Assembly: GCA_021846845.1 (NCBI GenBank)
Contig: JAJZWB010000005.1
Location: 1-48,577 of the forward strand
Length of the DNA: 48,577 bases
DNA from: Actinomycetes bacterium
GTDB taxonomy: Bacteria; Actinomycetota; Thermoleophilia; Solirubrobacterales; Solirubrobacteraceae
Direction: 5' to 3'
Shown: positions 1 to 10,179 of the stretch, one piece after another
Layout of the letters: every line of letters begins with the position of its first letter
Position numbering within the stretch: position 1 is the first letter of the stretch
Notes under the pieces: model-generated
Seen by the model: only the letters and a program-made list of their open reading frames with translations
Told to the model about the DNA's origin: nothing
Databases searched by the model: none
Made by a program: the position numbers and the translations under genes

Positions 1-474
1 GGTCTCGATGATCACCAGGTCCACGCCGCCGTCGATCAGGCCCGTGGCCTGCTGCTCGAACACGTCGACGAGCTCGGCGAAGCCGATCGCTCCCAGCGAC
101 GGGTCGTCCGACGCCGGCAGGAACCCGGTCGGTCCGATGGAGCCGGCCACAAGCCGATGCTCGCCCGCCGCCCGCCGAGCGAGCTGGGCGGCCTTCAGGT
201 TGATCTCGTGCGTGTGGTCCTCCAGACCCCATTCGGCGAGCTTGAGCCGGCTGGCCTGGAAGGTGTCGGTCTCCACCACGTCCGCCCCGGCCGCGAGCAT
301 CGACTCGTGGACGCCCTGGATCACGTCGGGGCGGTTGAGCACCAGCGCCTCGTGACAGCGACCGGGCAGGCGATAGTCGTCCTGGAGGCTGAGGTCAAGC
401 TGCTCCAGGGTCGCGCCCATGCCCCCGTCGTAGACGAGCGTGCGCTCCCTGCTGGCGACGATGAAATCTCGCAT
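1..474 (-). CDS. metH: Methionine synthase, homocysteine-binding domain (N-terminal part, cut by window edge)
   Basis: The reading frame opens with an ATG at 474 and runs off the window at base 1, giving 158 codons. The translation fits the start of the homocysteine S-methyltransferase domain of cobalamin-dependent methionine synthase: DGGMGATLE at residues 16-24, a V-E-T-D-T-F-Q-A-S stretch at 67-75 that matches the family's TNTF region, and GSIGPTG near residue 110. The enzyme moves a methyl group from methyl-tetrahydrofolate to homocysteine in the cytoplasm. The zinc-binding cysteines and the cobalamin domains would lie beyond the edge, so a stand-alone BHMT-type methyltransferase is not excluded. 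No Shine-Dalgarno sequence precedes the ATG. A good promoter ends just upstream, so the transcript is probably leaderless. Confidence 0.85.
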   Translation of the reverse strand, partial: MRDFIVASRERTLVYDGGMGATLEQLDLSLQDDYRLPGRCHEALVLNRPDVIQGVHESMLAAGADVVETDTFQASRLKLAEWGLEDHTHEINLKAAQLARRAAGEHRLVAGSIGPTGFLPASDDPSLGAIGFAELVDVFEQQATGLIDGGVDLVIIET

Positions 475-481
475 CGGGCTC

Positions 482-511
482 AGGGTAGCAACCTTAACAA
501 GAACGTGTCAA
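482..511 (-). promoter_or_regulatory. Sigma-70-type promoter of metH
   Basis: Read on the minus strand, TTGACA (506-511) and TACCCT (482-487) are separated by 18 bp. The -10 box lies 7 bp from the metH ATG at 474, which predicts a leaderless or nearly leaderless mRNA. This agrees with the missing ribosome-binding site. Confidence 0.5.
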
Positions 512-535
512 TGTTGGGCGGGCGCCGCGTCAGAC

Positions 536-1543
536 CTAGATCATCGCCGGTGGCGCAGCGGGCTGGATCCGCACCGGGGTCCCGGTCTCGGCCGCCTCGC
601 GCAGGGCTTCGATCGTCCGCGCCTGGCTGACCGCCTCGGTCCGTCCCAGCAGCGGCGAGAGCCCGCCGCGGATCGCTGTCGCGATGTCCTCCACCTCCAG
701 CAGGTAGGGGTCGGCGCCGGGGACCGGGATCACCTCGGCGCGGCCGCCCCGGCGCAGCTCTATCCCCGGCTCGTTGCACAGCCACGGGTCGGGGACGTGC
801 AGGCTCGCCTCGTCGCCGACGATCTCGAGCCCCTGTCTCGGCGCGAGCCGTATCCCGGCGTCGAACTGAGCGATCACCCCATCCAGGTGCTCCAGCGTGC
901 CCGCGAACCGGACGTCGACCCCGTCGCCGCCGATCGCCCGCCATCCGCTCACCCGCACCGGCTCGCCCGCGATCAGCCTCGCCGCATCGACGCAGTAGCA
1001 GCCGACGTCCAGCAGCGCGCCCCCCTGGAGAGTCGCGCTCAGCCGGACGTCATGCGGGTCGCCCAGCGGGAAGCTGAACGAGGCACGGATCAGGCGCGGA
1101 GAGCCGATCGCCCCGCCGCGCACGAGCTCCGCCAGCCGGCGCGTCTGGGGATGGTGGCGGTACATGAACCCCTCGCTGAGCAGCCGTCCCGCGCGCTCGG
1201 CCGCGTCGAACAGGGAGGCGGCCTCGCCGGCGCGGGCGCTCAGCGGCTTCTCGCAGAGGACGTGCTTGCCAGCCTGGAGCGCACGCAGTGCCCACTCGGG
1301 GTGCAGCCCGTTGGGCAGCGACACGTAGACCGCCTCGATGTCCGGGTCGGCCAGCAGCGCCTCATATCCGGCGTGCGCGCGCGGGATGCCGTGGCTGCGC
1401 GCGTACTCGGAGGCACGCCCGCCGTCGCGGCTGGCGACCGCGAGCACCTCGCACAGCGGCGAGGCGGCGATCGCCTCCTCGATCCTCCGGTTGATGCGGG
1501 CCGTCGAGAGCAGCCCCCAGCGCACGGGTTCGGCGCGCCCCAC
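536..1543 (-). CDS. Gfo/Idh/MocA family NAD(P)-dependent oxidoreductase
   Basis: This 335-residue cytoplasmic enzyme has the two-domain Gfo/Idh/MocA layout. An N-terminal Rossmann fold covers roughly residues 7-120, and its conserved loop ends in the family signature C-E-K-P (97-100), where the lysine is the usual catalytic residue. The C-terminal substrate domain covers about 125-330 and includes G-C-Y-C-V-D-A near residue 180, a typical helix of the catalytic face. Length matches the family (330-380). Members oxidise sugars, inositols or dihydrodiols. The overall look is closest to the D-xylose dehydrogenase/dihydrodiol dehydrogenase branch, but the substrate cannot be read from sequence. 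The gene lies 61 bp upstream of metH on the same strand, and metH has its own promoter in that gap. Confidence 0.85.
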   Translation of the reverse strand: MGRAEPVRWGLLSTARINRRIEEAIAASPLCEVLAVASRDGGRASEYARSHGIPRAHAGYEALLADPDIEAVYVSLPNGLHPEWALRALQAGKHVLCEKPLSARAGEAASLFDAAERAGRLLSEGFMYRHHPQTRRLAELVRGGAIGSPRLIRASFSFPLGDPHDVRLSATLQGGALLDVGCYCVDAARLIAGEPVRVSGWRAIGGDGVDVRFAGTLEHLDGVIAQFDAGIRLAPRQGLEIVGDEASLHVPDPWLCNEPGIELRRGGRAEVIPVPGADPYLLEVEDIATAIRGGLSPLLGRTEAVSQARTIEALREAAETGTPVRIQPAAPPAMI

Positions 1544-1863
1544 GTCAGGAGCGGTGCCCAGAGCTCGGCGGCACCTGGCCCGTGGTCAGGCTCTCGGCTG
1601 CTCCGGGCGCGCCGGTGCCCGTGGTCAGGCTCTCGGCTGCTCCGGGCGCGCCGGTGCCCGTGGTCAGGCTCTCGGCCGATCCGCGCGTTGCGGCTAGGCT
1701 CCCGCACGGCCATCCGCCCGGCGCCCCGCGGATCGTGAGGCCGGCGGCACGGCCGACCCGCGGCGGTCGCTCGGGTCCGAGCGAGAGCGGCGCGCCGGCC
1801 ATGATCAACAGCAGCCGGACCGCTGGAGGATGTCGTTGACCAACACCGAGCGGAGCGTACACA
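1544..1863. other. Divergent intergenic region with tandem repeats
   Basis: A 320-bp spacer separates the Gfo/Idh/MocA gene (minus) from the galK fusion (plus). It holds a 39-bp tandem repeat (separate entry). I see no supported gene in it. GGAG at 1852-1855 sits 8 bp before the GTG at 1864 and is the ribosome-binding site of the fusion gene. Confidence 0.6.
1581..1676. repeat. 39-bp tandem repeat, about 2.5 copies
   Basis: Copies begin at 1581, 1620 and 1659 with CGTGGTCAGG; the third breaks off after 18 bp. The copies are identical over the shared length, which indicates recent duplication. The period is a multiple of three, but no coding frame here is supported. Confidence 0.9.
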
Positions 1864-4380
1864 GTGGTTGAGGCCGTGACGGCCTTCGCGCCCGGGCGCG
1901 TGAACCTGATCGGCGAGCACACCGACTACAACGGCGGTCTCGCGCTGCCGTTCGCGATCGACCTCGGCGTCACGGTAAGCGCCGCCGGCACCGGCGGCCG
2001 TCGCGTGCACGTGCTGGCATCGGACCTCGGGGCGCGTGACACGTTCGACCTGGTCGCGCCGCCCGCATGCGCGGGCTGGCGCGCGTTCGCACGCGGTGCG
2101 GCGGCAGAGCTGCGCGCCGCCGGCGCACACCTGTCAGGAGCGCGCCTGGAGGTCTCAGGGACGGTCCCGCGCGGCGGCGGGCTGGCATCGTCGGCAGCGC
2201 TCGAGGCGGCCCTGTGCCTGGCGCTCCTGGAGGTCTCCGGCCAGCCGGCTCCCGACCGCATGAGCCTGGCCCGGATCTGCTCCAGGGTCGAGAACGAGTG
2301 GGTCGGCGCTCCCACCGGGCTGCTGGACCAGATCGCGTCGCTCTGCGGCGAGCGAGGGCGGGCGCTGCTGATCGACTTCGCGTCGCTTGAGGTGACCCCG
2401 GTCCCGCTGGAGCTGGAGGGCTTCCGGCTGGTGACGCTCGATTCGGGTCAGCGGCGCGCAAACGCCGATCTCACGGGCGGCTACCGCACCCGCCGCGCCG
2501 AGTGCGAGCGCGCCTGCGAGCTGCTCGGTGTCGACACGCTGCGCGGCGCCACCGGGGCGCACGCGCAGCGGCTGCCGGAGCCGCTGCGATCGCGTGCGCT
2601 GCACGTGATCGGCGAGAACGAGCGCGTCCGCCTTGCCGTCGCGGCGCTCAGGGCCGGCGACGCGGTCCTGCTGGGCGAGCTGCTGGATGCCTCGCACGCG
2701 AGCCTGCGGGACCTGTTCGAGGTCTCCACGCCCGCCGTCGAGGCCGCTGTCGAGCGGCTTCGGCGAGCCGGGGCGATCGGCGCGCGGCTCTTGGGCGGCG
2801 GCTTCGGCGGACACGTGCTGGCGCTGCTGCCCGCCGCCGCGCCGGTGCCCGACGGCGCGCTCGAGGTGCGCCCCGGCCCGGGCGCGAAGGTCGTCGCCGG
2901 GCCGGCTCCGGAGACCCGCGGCGCGCAGGCGGCCGCTCCGATCCGAGCCCGGGACGGGGGCGGCGCCTCCCGGCCCGGCAAAATTGATCGCATGACCGAT
3001 TCGGGACTGGAGGCGGCGACGCAGAAGATGCGGGCCGCCGGGGCGCACGAGGAGGCGATCAGCTCGTTCCAGAGCGCCTACACGCGCCTGAAGTCGGGCG
3101 AGGCGGCGCTGCTCGCGAGCGCCGAGCTGGAGCCGGCAGGCGAGGTGCCGGGACTTGAGGAGCTGCCCGGCGCCGATCCGGCGCAGGCGCTCTCGGCGGT
3201 CGCCATGGTCAAGCTCAACGGCGGCCTGGCGACGACCATGGGGCTGCGCGAGCCCAAGTCGCTGATCGAGGCCCGGGACGGCCGCTCGTTCCTGGAGATC
3301 ATCATCGGCCAGGTGCTGGCGCTCAGGCGCCGCCATGGGATCTCGCTGCCGCTGCTGCTGATGGACTCGGATGCGACGCGCGACGCGACGCTGCGCGAGC
3401 TGGCGCGCCATCCGGAGCTCGCCGTCGACGGGCTGGATCCCGACTTCCTCCAGAGCATGGTCCCGAAGCTGGAGGAGGCGACGCTCGCGCCGGCGCGCTG
3501 GCCGGAGGAGCCGGCGTTGGAGTGGTGCCCTCCCGGCCACGGCGACGTCTACGGCGCGCTGCGCCGGTCGGGGGCCCTGGACGCGCTGCTCGCGCGCGGC
3601 TTCCGCTACGCGATGATCTCCAACGCAGACAACCTGGGGGCCCGCGTGGACGCGCGGATCGCCGCGCACCTCGCGGCGCATGAGATCCCGTTCCTGATGG
3701 AGGTCGTGCAGGGGACGGAGGCCGACCGCAAGGGTGGGCACGTCGCGAGGCGCCGCTCCGACGGGCGCCTGGTGCTGCGTGAGACGGCGCAGACGCCGCC
3801 GGAGGACGCCGAGTCATTCAGAGACCACCGGCGCTGGCGTTGGTACAACACGAACACGATCTGGATCGACCTGCGGGCTCTGTCCGGCGCCCTGGAGCGA
3901 ACCGGTGGGGTCCTGGAGCTGCCGCTGATCGTCAACCGCAAGACCGTCGATCCGCGCGATGCGGGATCGACGCGGGTGGTGCAGCTGGAGAGCGCGATGG
4001 GGGCGGCGATCGGCAGCTTCGAGGGTGCGCGGCTGCTGCGCGTGCCGCGCACCCGCTTCGCGCCCGTCAAGACCACCGACGACCTGCTGGTGCTGCGCTC
4101 CGACGTCTACGAGATGGATGCCGATCTCGACGTGACGCCGGTGCCGGAGCGGGTCGACGAGCTGCCGTACGTCGAGCTCGACCCTCGCTTCTACAGGCTG
4201 ATCGACGACTTCGAGGCGCGCTTCCCGGGCGGGCCGCCCTCGCTGCGCGAGGCCCGGCGGCTGATCGTGAGCGGCGATGTGACCTTCGGCGCGGGGATCC
4301 GCGTCCGCGGCGACGCACGGGTGCGGGCGCTACAGCCGACCTCGCTTGAGCCGGGCACGGTCCTGGGGTCGGCGGCATGA
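1864..4380 (+). CDS. galK: Galactokinase / UTP-sugar-1-phosphate uridylyltransferase fusion
   Basis: One uninterrupted frame of 838 codons joins two enzymes. Residues 1 to about 350 are a GHMP galactokinase: GRVNLIGEHTDYNGG (11-25), the ATP loop GGGLASSAALE near 100, and LLGGGFGG near 315. Residues 377-838 are a complete eukaryotic-type (UGP2/UDPGP) uridylyltransferase: KLNGGLATTMG, PPGHGDVYGAL, SNADNLG, KGGHVARR and WYNTNTIW. A low-complexity linker of about 27 residues joins them. Galactokinase makes galactose-1-phosphate. Uridylyltransferases of this fold make UDP-glucose, and some accept galactose-1-phosphate. Start: GTG at 1864 has GGAG 8 bp upstream; GTG 1876 is the alternative. An internal ATG at 2992 could restart translation and make a free 462-residue UGP. 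Both domains look complete with no missing motif. The stop overlaps the next gene (ATGA). Confidence 0.85.
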   Translation: MVEAVTAFAPGRVNLIGEHTDYNGGLALPFAIDLGVTVSAAGTGGRRVHVLASDLGARDTFDLVAPPACAGWRAFARGAAAELRAAGAHLSGARLEVSGTVPRGGGLASSAALEAALCLALLEVSGQPAPDRMSLARICSRVENEWVGAPTGLLDQIASLCGERGRALLIDFASLEVTPVPLELEGFRLVTLDSGQRRANADLTGGYRTRRAECERACELLGVDTLRGATGAHAQRLPEPLRSRALHVIGENERVRLAVAALRAGDAVLLGELLDASHASLRDLFEVSTPAVEAAVERLRRAGAIGARLLGGGFGGHVLALLPAAAPVPDGALEVRPGPGAKVVAGPAPETRGAQAAAPIRARDGGGASRPGKIDRMTDSGLEAATQKMRAAGAHEEAISSFQSAYTRLKSGEAALLASAELEPAGEVPGLEELPGADPAQALSAVAMVKLNGGLATTMGLREPKSLIEARDGRSFLEIIIGQVLALRRRHGISLPLLLMDSDATRDATLRELARHPELAVDGLDPDFLQSMVPKLEEATLAPARWPEEPALEWCPPGHGDVYGALRRSGALDALLARGFRYAMISNADNLGARVDARIAAHLAAHEIPFLMEVVQGTEADRKGGHVARRRSDGRLVLRETAQTPPEDAESFRDHRRWRWYNTNTIWIDLRALSGALERTGGVLELPLIVNRKTVDPRDAGSTRVVQLESAMGAAIGSFEGARLLRVPRTRFAPVKTTDDLLVLRSDVYEMDADLDVTPVPERVDELPYVELDPRFYRLIDDFEARFPGGPPSLREARRLIVSGDVTFGAGIRVRGDARVRALQPTSLEPGTVLGSAA

Positions 4381-5105
4381 GCGACGCGATGTCGGCATCC
4401 GGCGCCGCGGGCGGGGAGGAGGCCGGCGAGGTCGACGTCGACGCGGCCGACGGCCGCTCGCGGGCCGGCGCGGGCCCGGAGGCGATCTCGATCGTGCTGG
4501 CCGACGATCACAACCTGGTGCGCGCCGGGCTGCGGCTGCTGCTCGAGGCCGAGGAGGGCTTCTCGGTCATGGCGGAGGCCGGCGACATCGCGACCGCGCA
4601 GCGGCGCGTCGGCGCGCATCGCCCGGACGTGATCGTGCTGGACATCAACATGCCCGACGGCTCCGCGATCGACGCGATCCCCGCGATCCGGGCTGCCTCG
4701 CCGCGGACGCGGATCGTGATGCTCACGGTGCACGGCGACCCCGAGCTCGCCAGCGACGCGCTGAAGGCCGGCGCCTCTGCCTTCGTGCTCAAGGAGTCGG
4801 CCAGCGCCGAGCTGATCCAGGCCGTCCGGCTCGCCGCCTCGGGCCGCACCTATCTCAATCCGGAGCTCGGCGCGAGCATCGCCGCCCGCGGCGCGGTCGC
4901 CGCGCGGTCGCCGCACGATCTGACCGAGCGCGAGATCGAGGTGCTCAAGCTGCTCGCGCTCGGGCACACGAACGCCGAGATCGCAAAGCAGCTGTACCTC
5001 AGCGTGCGCACGGTGGAGTCCCACCGAGCCCATCTGCAGCGCAAGACGCAGATCTCCTCGCGCGCGCAGCTGGTGGTCTACGCGCGCGAGCACGGGCTGC
5101 TCTGA
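4377..5105 (+). CDS. NarL/FixJ-family response regulator
   Basis: This 242-residue two-domain transcription regulator starts at an ATG inside the ATGA that ends the galK fusion, so the two genes should be translationally coupled. After an acidic, disordered tail of about 35 residues comes a receiver domain with the acidic pair D43-D44, the phospho-acceptor Asp89 in VIVLDINMPDG, Thr117 and Lys139. A LuxR-type helix-turn-helix follows at about 172-235 (LTEREIEVLKLLALG, then N-A-E-I-A-K-Q-L and V-R-T-V-E-S-H). All phosphorylation residues are present. There is no histidine kinase in the window, so it is an orphan here. The coupling suggests a link to sugar-nucleotide supply, but that is inference. 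Confidence 0.9.
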   Translation: MSDAMSASGAAGGEEAGEVDVDAADGRSRAGAGPEAISIVLADDHNLVRAGLRLLLEAEEGFSVMAEAGDIATAQRRVGAHRPDVIVLDINMPDGSAIDAIPAIRAASPRTRIVMLTVHGDPELASDALKAGASAFVLKESASAELIQAVRLAASGRTYLNPELGASIAARGAVAARSPHDLTEREIEVLKLLALGHTNAEIAKQLYLSVRTVESHRAHLQRKTQISSRAQLVVYAREHGLL

Positions 5106-5108
5106 GCC

Positions 5109-5150
5109 GGGCCGGCGGCGAGCGGCCCTTGCGCGGTCGCGCGCCGGCCC
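5109..5150. terminator. Hairpin between convergent genes
   Basis: The arms GGGCCGGCG (5109-5117) and CGCCGGCCC (5142-5150) are perfect inverted repeats with a 24-nt loop. They lie between the response regulator (plus) and glutamine synthetase (minus). There is no T-run, so a bidirectional, Rho-assisted or hairpin-only terminator is the likely role. Confidence 0.45.
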
Positions 5151-5200
5151 TCCGAGGTCGCCGCCGGCCCGTGCGGGGGCGGGCGGCGACCCGGGTCCGG

Positions 5201-7351
<2,151 letters not shown>

Positions 7352-7637
7352 CTGTCTGGCTGTTCCTTTGTTTCGCTCTCTGAATCGGCAGTCGCGGCGG
7401 CTGGGCGCGCCGATCGGCGTCTCCGGGAGACGTGGGGATCAGCCTAGGTCACGGCACGCTCTCCGTCACTATCCCTATGTCCAAATCGTGTGGGCCGTGC
7501 GGCGGGGCCGCCGTCGAGCCGGCACGAGCGGACCGGCACGAGCGCACCGGCGCCGGTTTGAGCCGTGCGGCGGGGCCGCCTGCGCGGCACTGGCGGACCG
7601 GCACCCGGGGCGGGTACGGCCCGGCTCAGGCGGGCTA

Positions 7638-10100
7638 TCAGCGTCTGACGCCCAGCACGGGGATCGACAGCGCCGGGGTGCGGACCAGGCACGACGACGG
7701 GGGGGCTGCGGCGGCGCCCGCGGGGAACGCCAGCGCGAGGGCGTCGGCGATCAGGTGCGCGCGGGTCGCGTAGCCCGGCGAGTAGTAGTGGATCCCGTCG
7801 GGTATGAACCACCGGCGCCTGGCCACCGAGGCCCAGTCGAACACCCGCATGTTCGGGTAGCGCAGGCACGCCCGCAGCAGCGCGCGGTTCCAGCCCTGCA
7901 TGTTCTGCTCCGCGTAAGGGCCGGACGTGTTCAGCGTCTTGACGTTGACCCACATCACCGGCTGGTCGCCGATCGTCGACATCATCTCCGCGATCCGCGC
8001 GGCGTAGCCGACCGACGAGCCGACGTACACATCGGCGGCGTCGTTGGTGCCCAGCGCCAGCACCCAGCACCCGTGATAGCCGCCGGCGATCAGGCGCTGG
8101 GCGACGGTTCGGGCGTCGACGGTTCCGGGCAGCGTCTCGACGATCGACGTGCCCCCGGTGATCCGCATGATGCTGTGGAGCGCCCCGACCCGCGCGTACT
8201 GCGCAGCCATTCGCTGCGTCGGATCGGGCAGGTAGCTGGCGGACGTCAGGCCGTCAGAGGTCGAGTCACCGATGTGCACCACGGAGCGGCAGGAGGTTCG
8301 GTCGCCGGCCGTTGCGCCGCCGGTTCCGCCGGCCGTCGCGCCGCCGGTTCCGCCGGCCGTCGCGGCGGGGATCACCGCCGCGCCCCCGGCACCGGCGCGG
8401 ACGCCCGCATTCGCGACCCGCACGGCGCCCGCCGGCCCGCCGGTGCCCGCTGAGCCGCCGGTGCCCGCTGAGCCGCCGGTGCCCGCTGAGCCGCCGGCCG
8501 CCCTGAGGCCGCTCGTCCCCAGTCCGACAGCCGCGGCGGCCGACGGCGTTGGACCGCCGCTCGAGCCCGATACACCGGCGAGACCCAGGGAGGCGAGCGC
8601 GAACGTCAGCGCGGCCGCCGTGAGCCACGCCCGCGCGCCACCGGGCAGGTCACGCGGCCGCCAGCGCGCCGAGCGGGCCTGAGCCCACGCCCGTCCAAGC
8701 GCCCCGTGGCGGATCGGCTGCTCTACGAACCGCCAGGAGAGCGCCGCGAGCGCGACGCTGCCGGCCACCTGCGCGATCGCTCGCAGCGGCTGTACGGCGT
8801 GGCTGTAGGCGGGCGTCGTGAGCACGATGATCGGCTCGTGCCAGAGATAGATGGCGTACGAGCGCACTCCGATCCAGCGCAGCGGGCGCCAGCCCAGCGC
8901 GTGCGCCACGCGGCTGGCGGGGTGCGCGCCCGCCGCGACGACCACCGCCGTCGCGAGCGACAGCAGCATGATGCCGCCTCGATACATGAAGGCCGAGTAC
9001 TCGTTGGTGCGCCACACCAGGACCGCGATCGTCGCCAGCCCCGCGACCCCGAGCCCGTCGAGGATCCGCCGCGCGCCGGTGGTGATGCGGCCCGTGAGCG
9101 ACCGACTGGGCCACACCAGCGCCAGCGCGGCGCCGATCAGCAGGCCGAACGCGCGCGTGTCGGTGCCGTCGTAGATCCGGGTGTTGTCGAAGCTCGGGTG
9201 GTAGAGCAGCGCCATCTCCAGAGCCGACGCGAGGGCCAGCGCCAGCGCGATCGCCGCCAGGCGCGGGCGCACCAGGACTCGACCGCTCTGCAGGCGGCGC
9301 TCGGGCACGAGGCGCAGCCCCGCCAGCAGGAGCCAGGGCCACAGGAGGTAGAACTGCTCCTCGACCGCCAGCGACCACAGGTGGCCGAGCGGCGACGGCG
9401 GCCCGAAGCGGGCGAAGTAGGAGACGTTCTGCGAGATCTGCCACCAGTTGTTGACGTACGCGAGCGCCGACAGGGTCTGGCCGCGCACGTCTGCCAGCCG
9501 TGAGGGCGATCCGACCGCGACCCAGATGGCGACGAGAGCCAGCATCAGGTAGAGAGCCGGCAGCAGGCGCCGGGCGCGGCGCCGCCAGAAGTCGCGCAGC
9601 CGCAGGCCATGCCCGTCCCATCCGGCCAGCAGCAGATCGCATATCAGGTAGCCGCTGAGCGTGAAGAAGACCCCGACCCCCAGCAGGCCGCCGGGCGCCC
9701 ACCCGAGCCCGAGGTGGTACGCGATCACGGCTGCGACCGCCAGCGCGCGCAGCCCGTCGAGCGCGGGCATGTAGCGCGCCGTCTGCTGCACCGGCTCGGG
9801 CATCAGGTCCGCGGCGGCCTTTGGGAGTGCGGCCTCGGCCTCATACGGCTCGGCCTCGCACTGCTCGGCCTCGCACTGCTCGGCCTCGTACTGCTCGGCC
9901 TCGTACTGCTCGGCCTCGTACTGCTCGGCCTCGTACTGCTCGGCCTCGTACTGCTCGGCCTCGTACTGCTCGGCCTCGTACTGCTCGGTCTCGTGCTGCT
10001 CGGTCTCGTACTGCTCGGCCTCGTACGGCTCGGCCTCGCACTGCTCGGTCTCTGGCGTCGCGATCGGTCGGCGGGCACCTGGGTAAGGTGAGGCACGCAC
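7638..10100 (-). CDS. Membrane acyltransferase 3 with C-terminal SGNH hydrolase domain
   Basis: The order is: a repeat-rich N-terminus (residues 15-90) of E-A-E-Q-Y pentapeptides; an acyltransferase 3 domain from about 108 (RYMPALDGLRALAV, FFTLSGYLICDLLL, HLWSLAVEEQFYLLWPW) with about ten membrane segments to about 500; a Gly/Ala/Thr-rich linker with GGSAGT and GGATAGGT repeats; and an extracytoplasmic SGNH domain in the last 220 residues (HIGDSTSDG block I, GTND block III, PDGIHY for the Asp-His pair). This is the OafA layout, which O-acetylates or acylates cell-envelope glycans. The start is uncertain: GTG 10100 includes the repeats, whereas the ATG at 9803 (residue 100) would drop them and still keep the whole acyltransferase domain. 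Neither has a strong ribosome-binding site. Confidence 0.85.
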   Translation of the reverse strand: MRASPYPGARRPIATPETEQCEAEPYEAEQYETEQHETEQYEAEQYEAEQYEAEQYEAEQYEAEQYEAEQYEAEQCEAEQCEAEPYEAEAALPKAAADLMPEPVQQTARYMPALDGLRALAVAAVIAYHLGLGWAPGGLLGVGVFFTLSGYLICDLLLAGWDGHGLRLRDFWRRRARRLLPALYLMLALVAIWVAVGSPSRLADVRGQTLSALAYVNNWWQISQNVSYFARFGPPSPLGHLWSLAVEEQFYLLWPWLLLAGLRLVPERRLQSGRVLVRPRLAAIALALALASALEMALLYHPSFDNTRIYDGTDTRAFGLLIGAALALVWPSRSLTGRITTGARRILDGLGVAGLATIAVLVWRTNEYSAFMYRGGIMLLSLATAVVVAAGAHPASRVAHALGWRPLRWIGVRSYAIYLWHEPIIVLTTPAYSHAVQPLRAIAQVAGSVALAALSWRFVEQPIRHGALGRAWAQARSARWRPRDLPGGARAWLTAAALTFALASLGLAGVSGSSGGPTPSAAAAVGLGTSGLRAAGGSAGTGGSAGTGGSAGTGGPAGAVRVANAGVRAGAGGAAVIPAATAGGTGGATAGGTGGATAGDRTSCRSVVHIGDSTSDGLTSASYLPDPTQRMAAQYARVGALHSIMRITGGTSIVETLPGTVDARTVAQRLIAGGYHGCWVLALGTNDAADVYVGSSVGYAARIAEMMSTIGDQPVMWVNVKTLNTSGPYAEQNMQGWNRALLRACLRYPNMRVFDWASVARRRWFIPDGIHYYSPGYATRAHLIADALALAFPAGAAAAPPSSCLVRTPALSIPVLGVRR
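8311..8358. repeat. 24-bp tandem repeat, 2 copies
   Basis: Two 24-bp units (8311-8334 and 8335-8358) differ at one base. They encode the duplicated Gly/Ala/Thr segment of the linker before the SGNH domain of the acyltransferase, in frame. Confidence 0.85.
8443..8496. repeat. 18-bp tandem repeat, 3 copies
   Basis: Three identical 18-bp units (8443, 8461, 8479) encode the G-G-S-A-G-T repeats in the linker of the acyltransferase. The reading frame is kept. Confidence 0.9.
9841..10050. repeat. 15-bp tandem repeat, 14 copies
   Basis: Fourteen contiguous 15-bp units, consensus TCGTACTGCTCGGCC on the plus strand, run without interruption from 9841 to 10050. Variation is limited to a few positions and concentrates in the outer copies, while the core copies (9886-9975) are identical. 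On the minus strand it reads as E-A-E-Q-Y repeats in the acyltransferase frame. Several other frames are also open across it, so frame openness alone does not prove translation. Confidence 0.95.
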
Positions 10101-10179
10101 GACGTCCGGTCAAGACGTGGGCCGTTTCGTTCTGTCAGACCGGCGGCCCGTGCCCGAGCCCGGCTCTCGGTCCCAGCGC

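Noticed and set aside
1545-1922. Repeat-containing minus-strand frame upstream of the Gfo/Idh/MocA gene
   Set aside because: Its open length depends on the 39-bp repeat, it overlaps the galK start, and it has no recognisable domain.
2155-3741. Long open frame of 528 codons on the minus strand opposite the galK fusion
   Set aside because: It is an antisense frame kept open by very high GC; its translation is Arg/Gln/Ala-rich with no family motif, while the plus strand has clear enzyme motifs.
9609-10091. Plus-strand frame reading as L-L-G-L-V repeats
   Set aside because: It arises from the same 15-bp array read on the other strand and has no start signal or homology outside the repeat.
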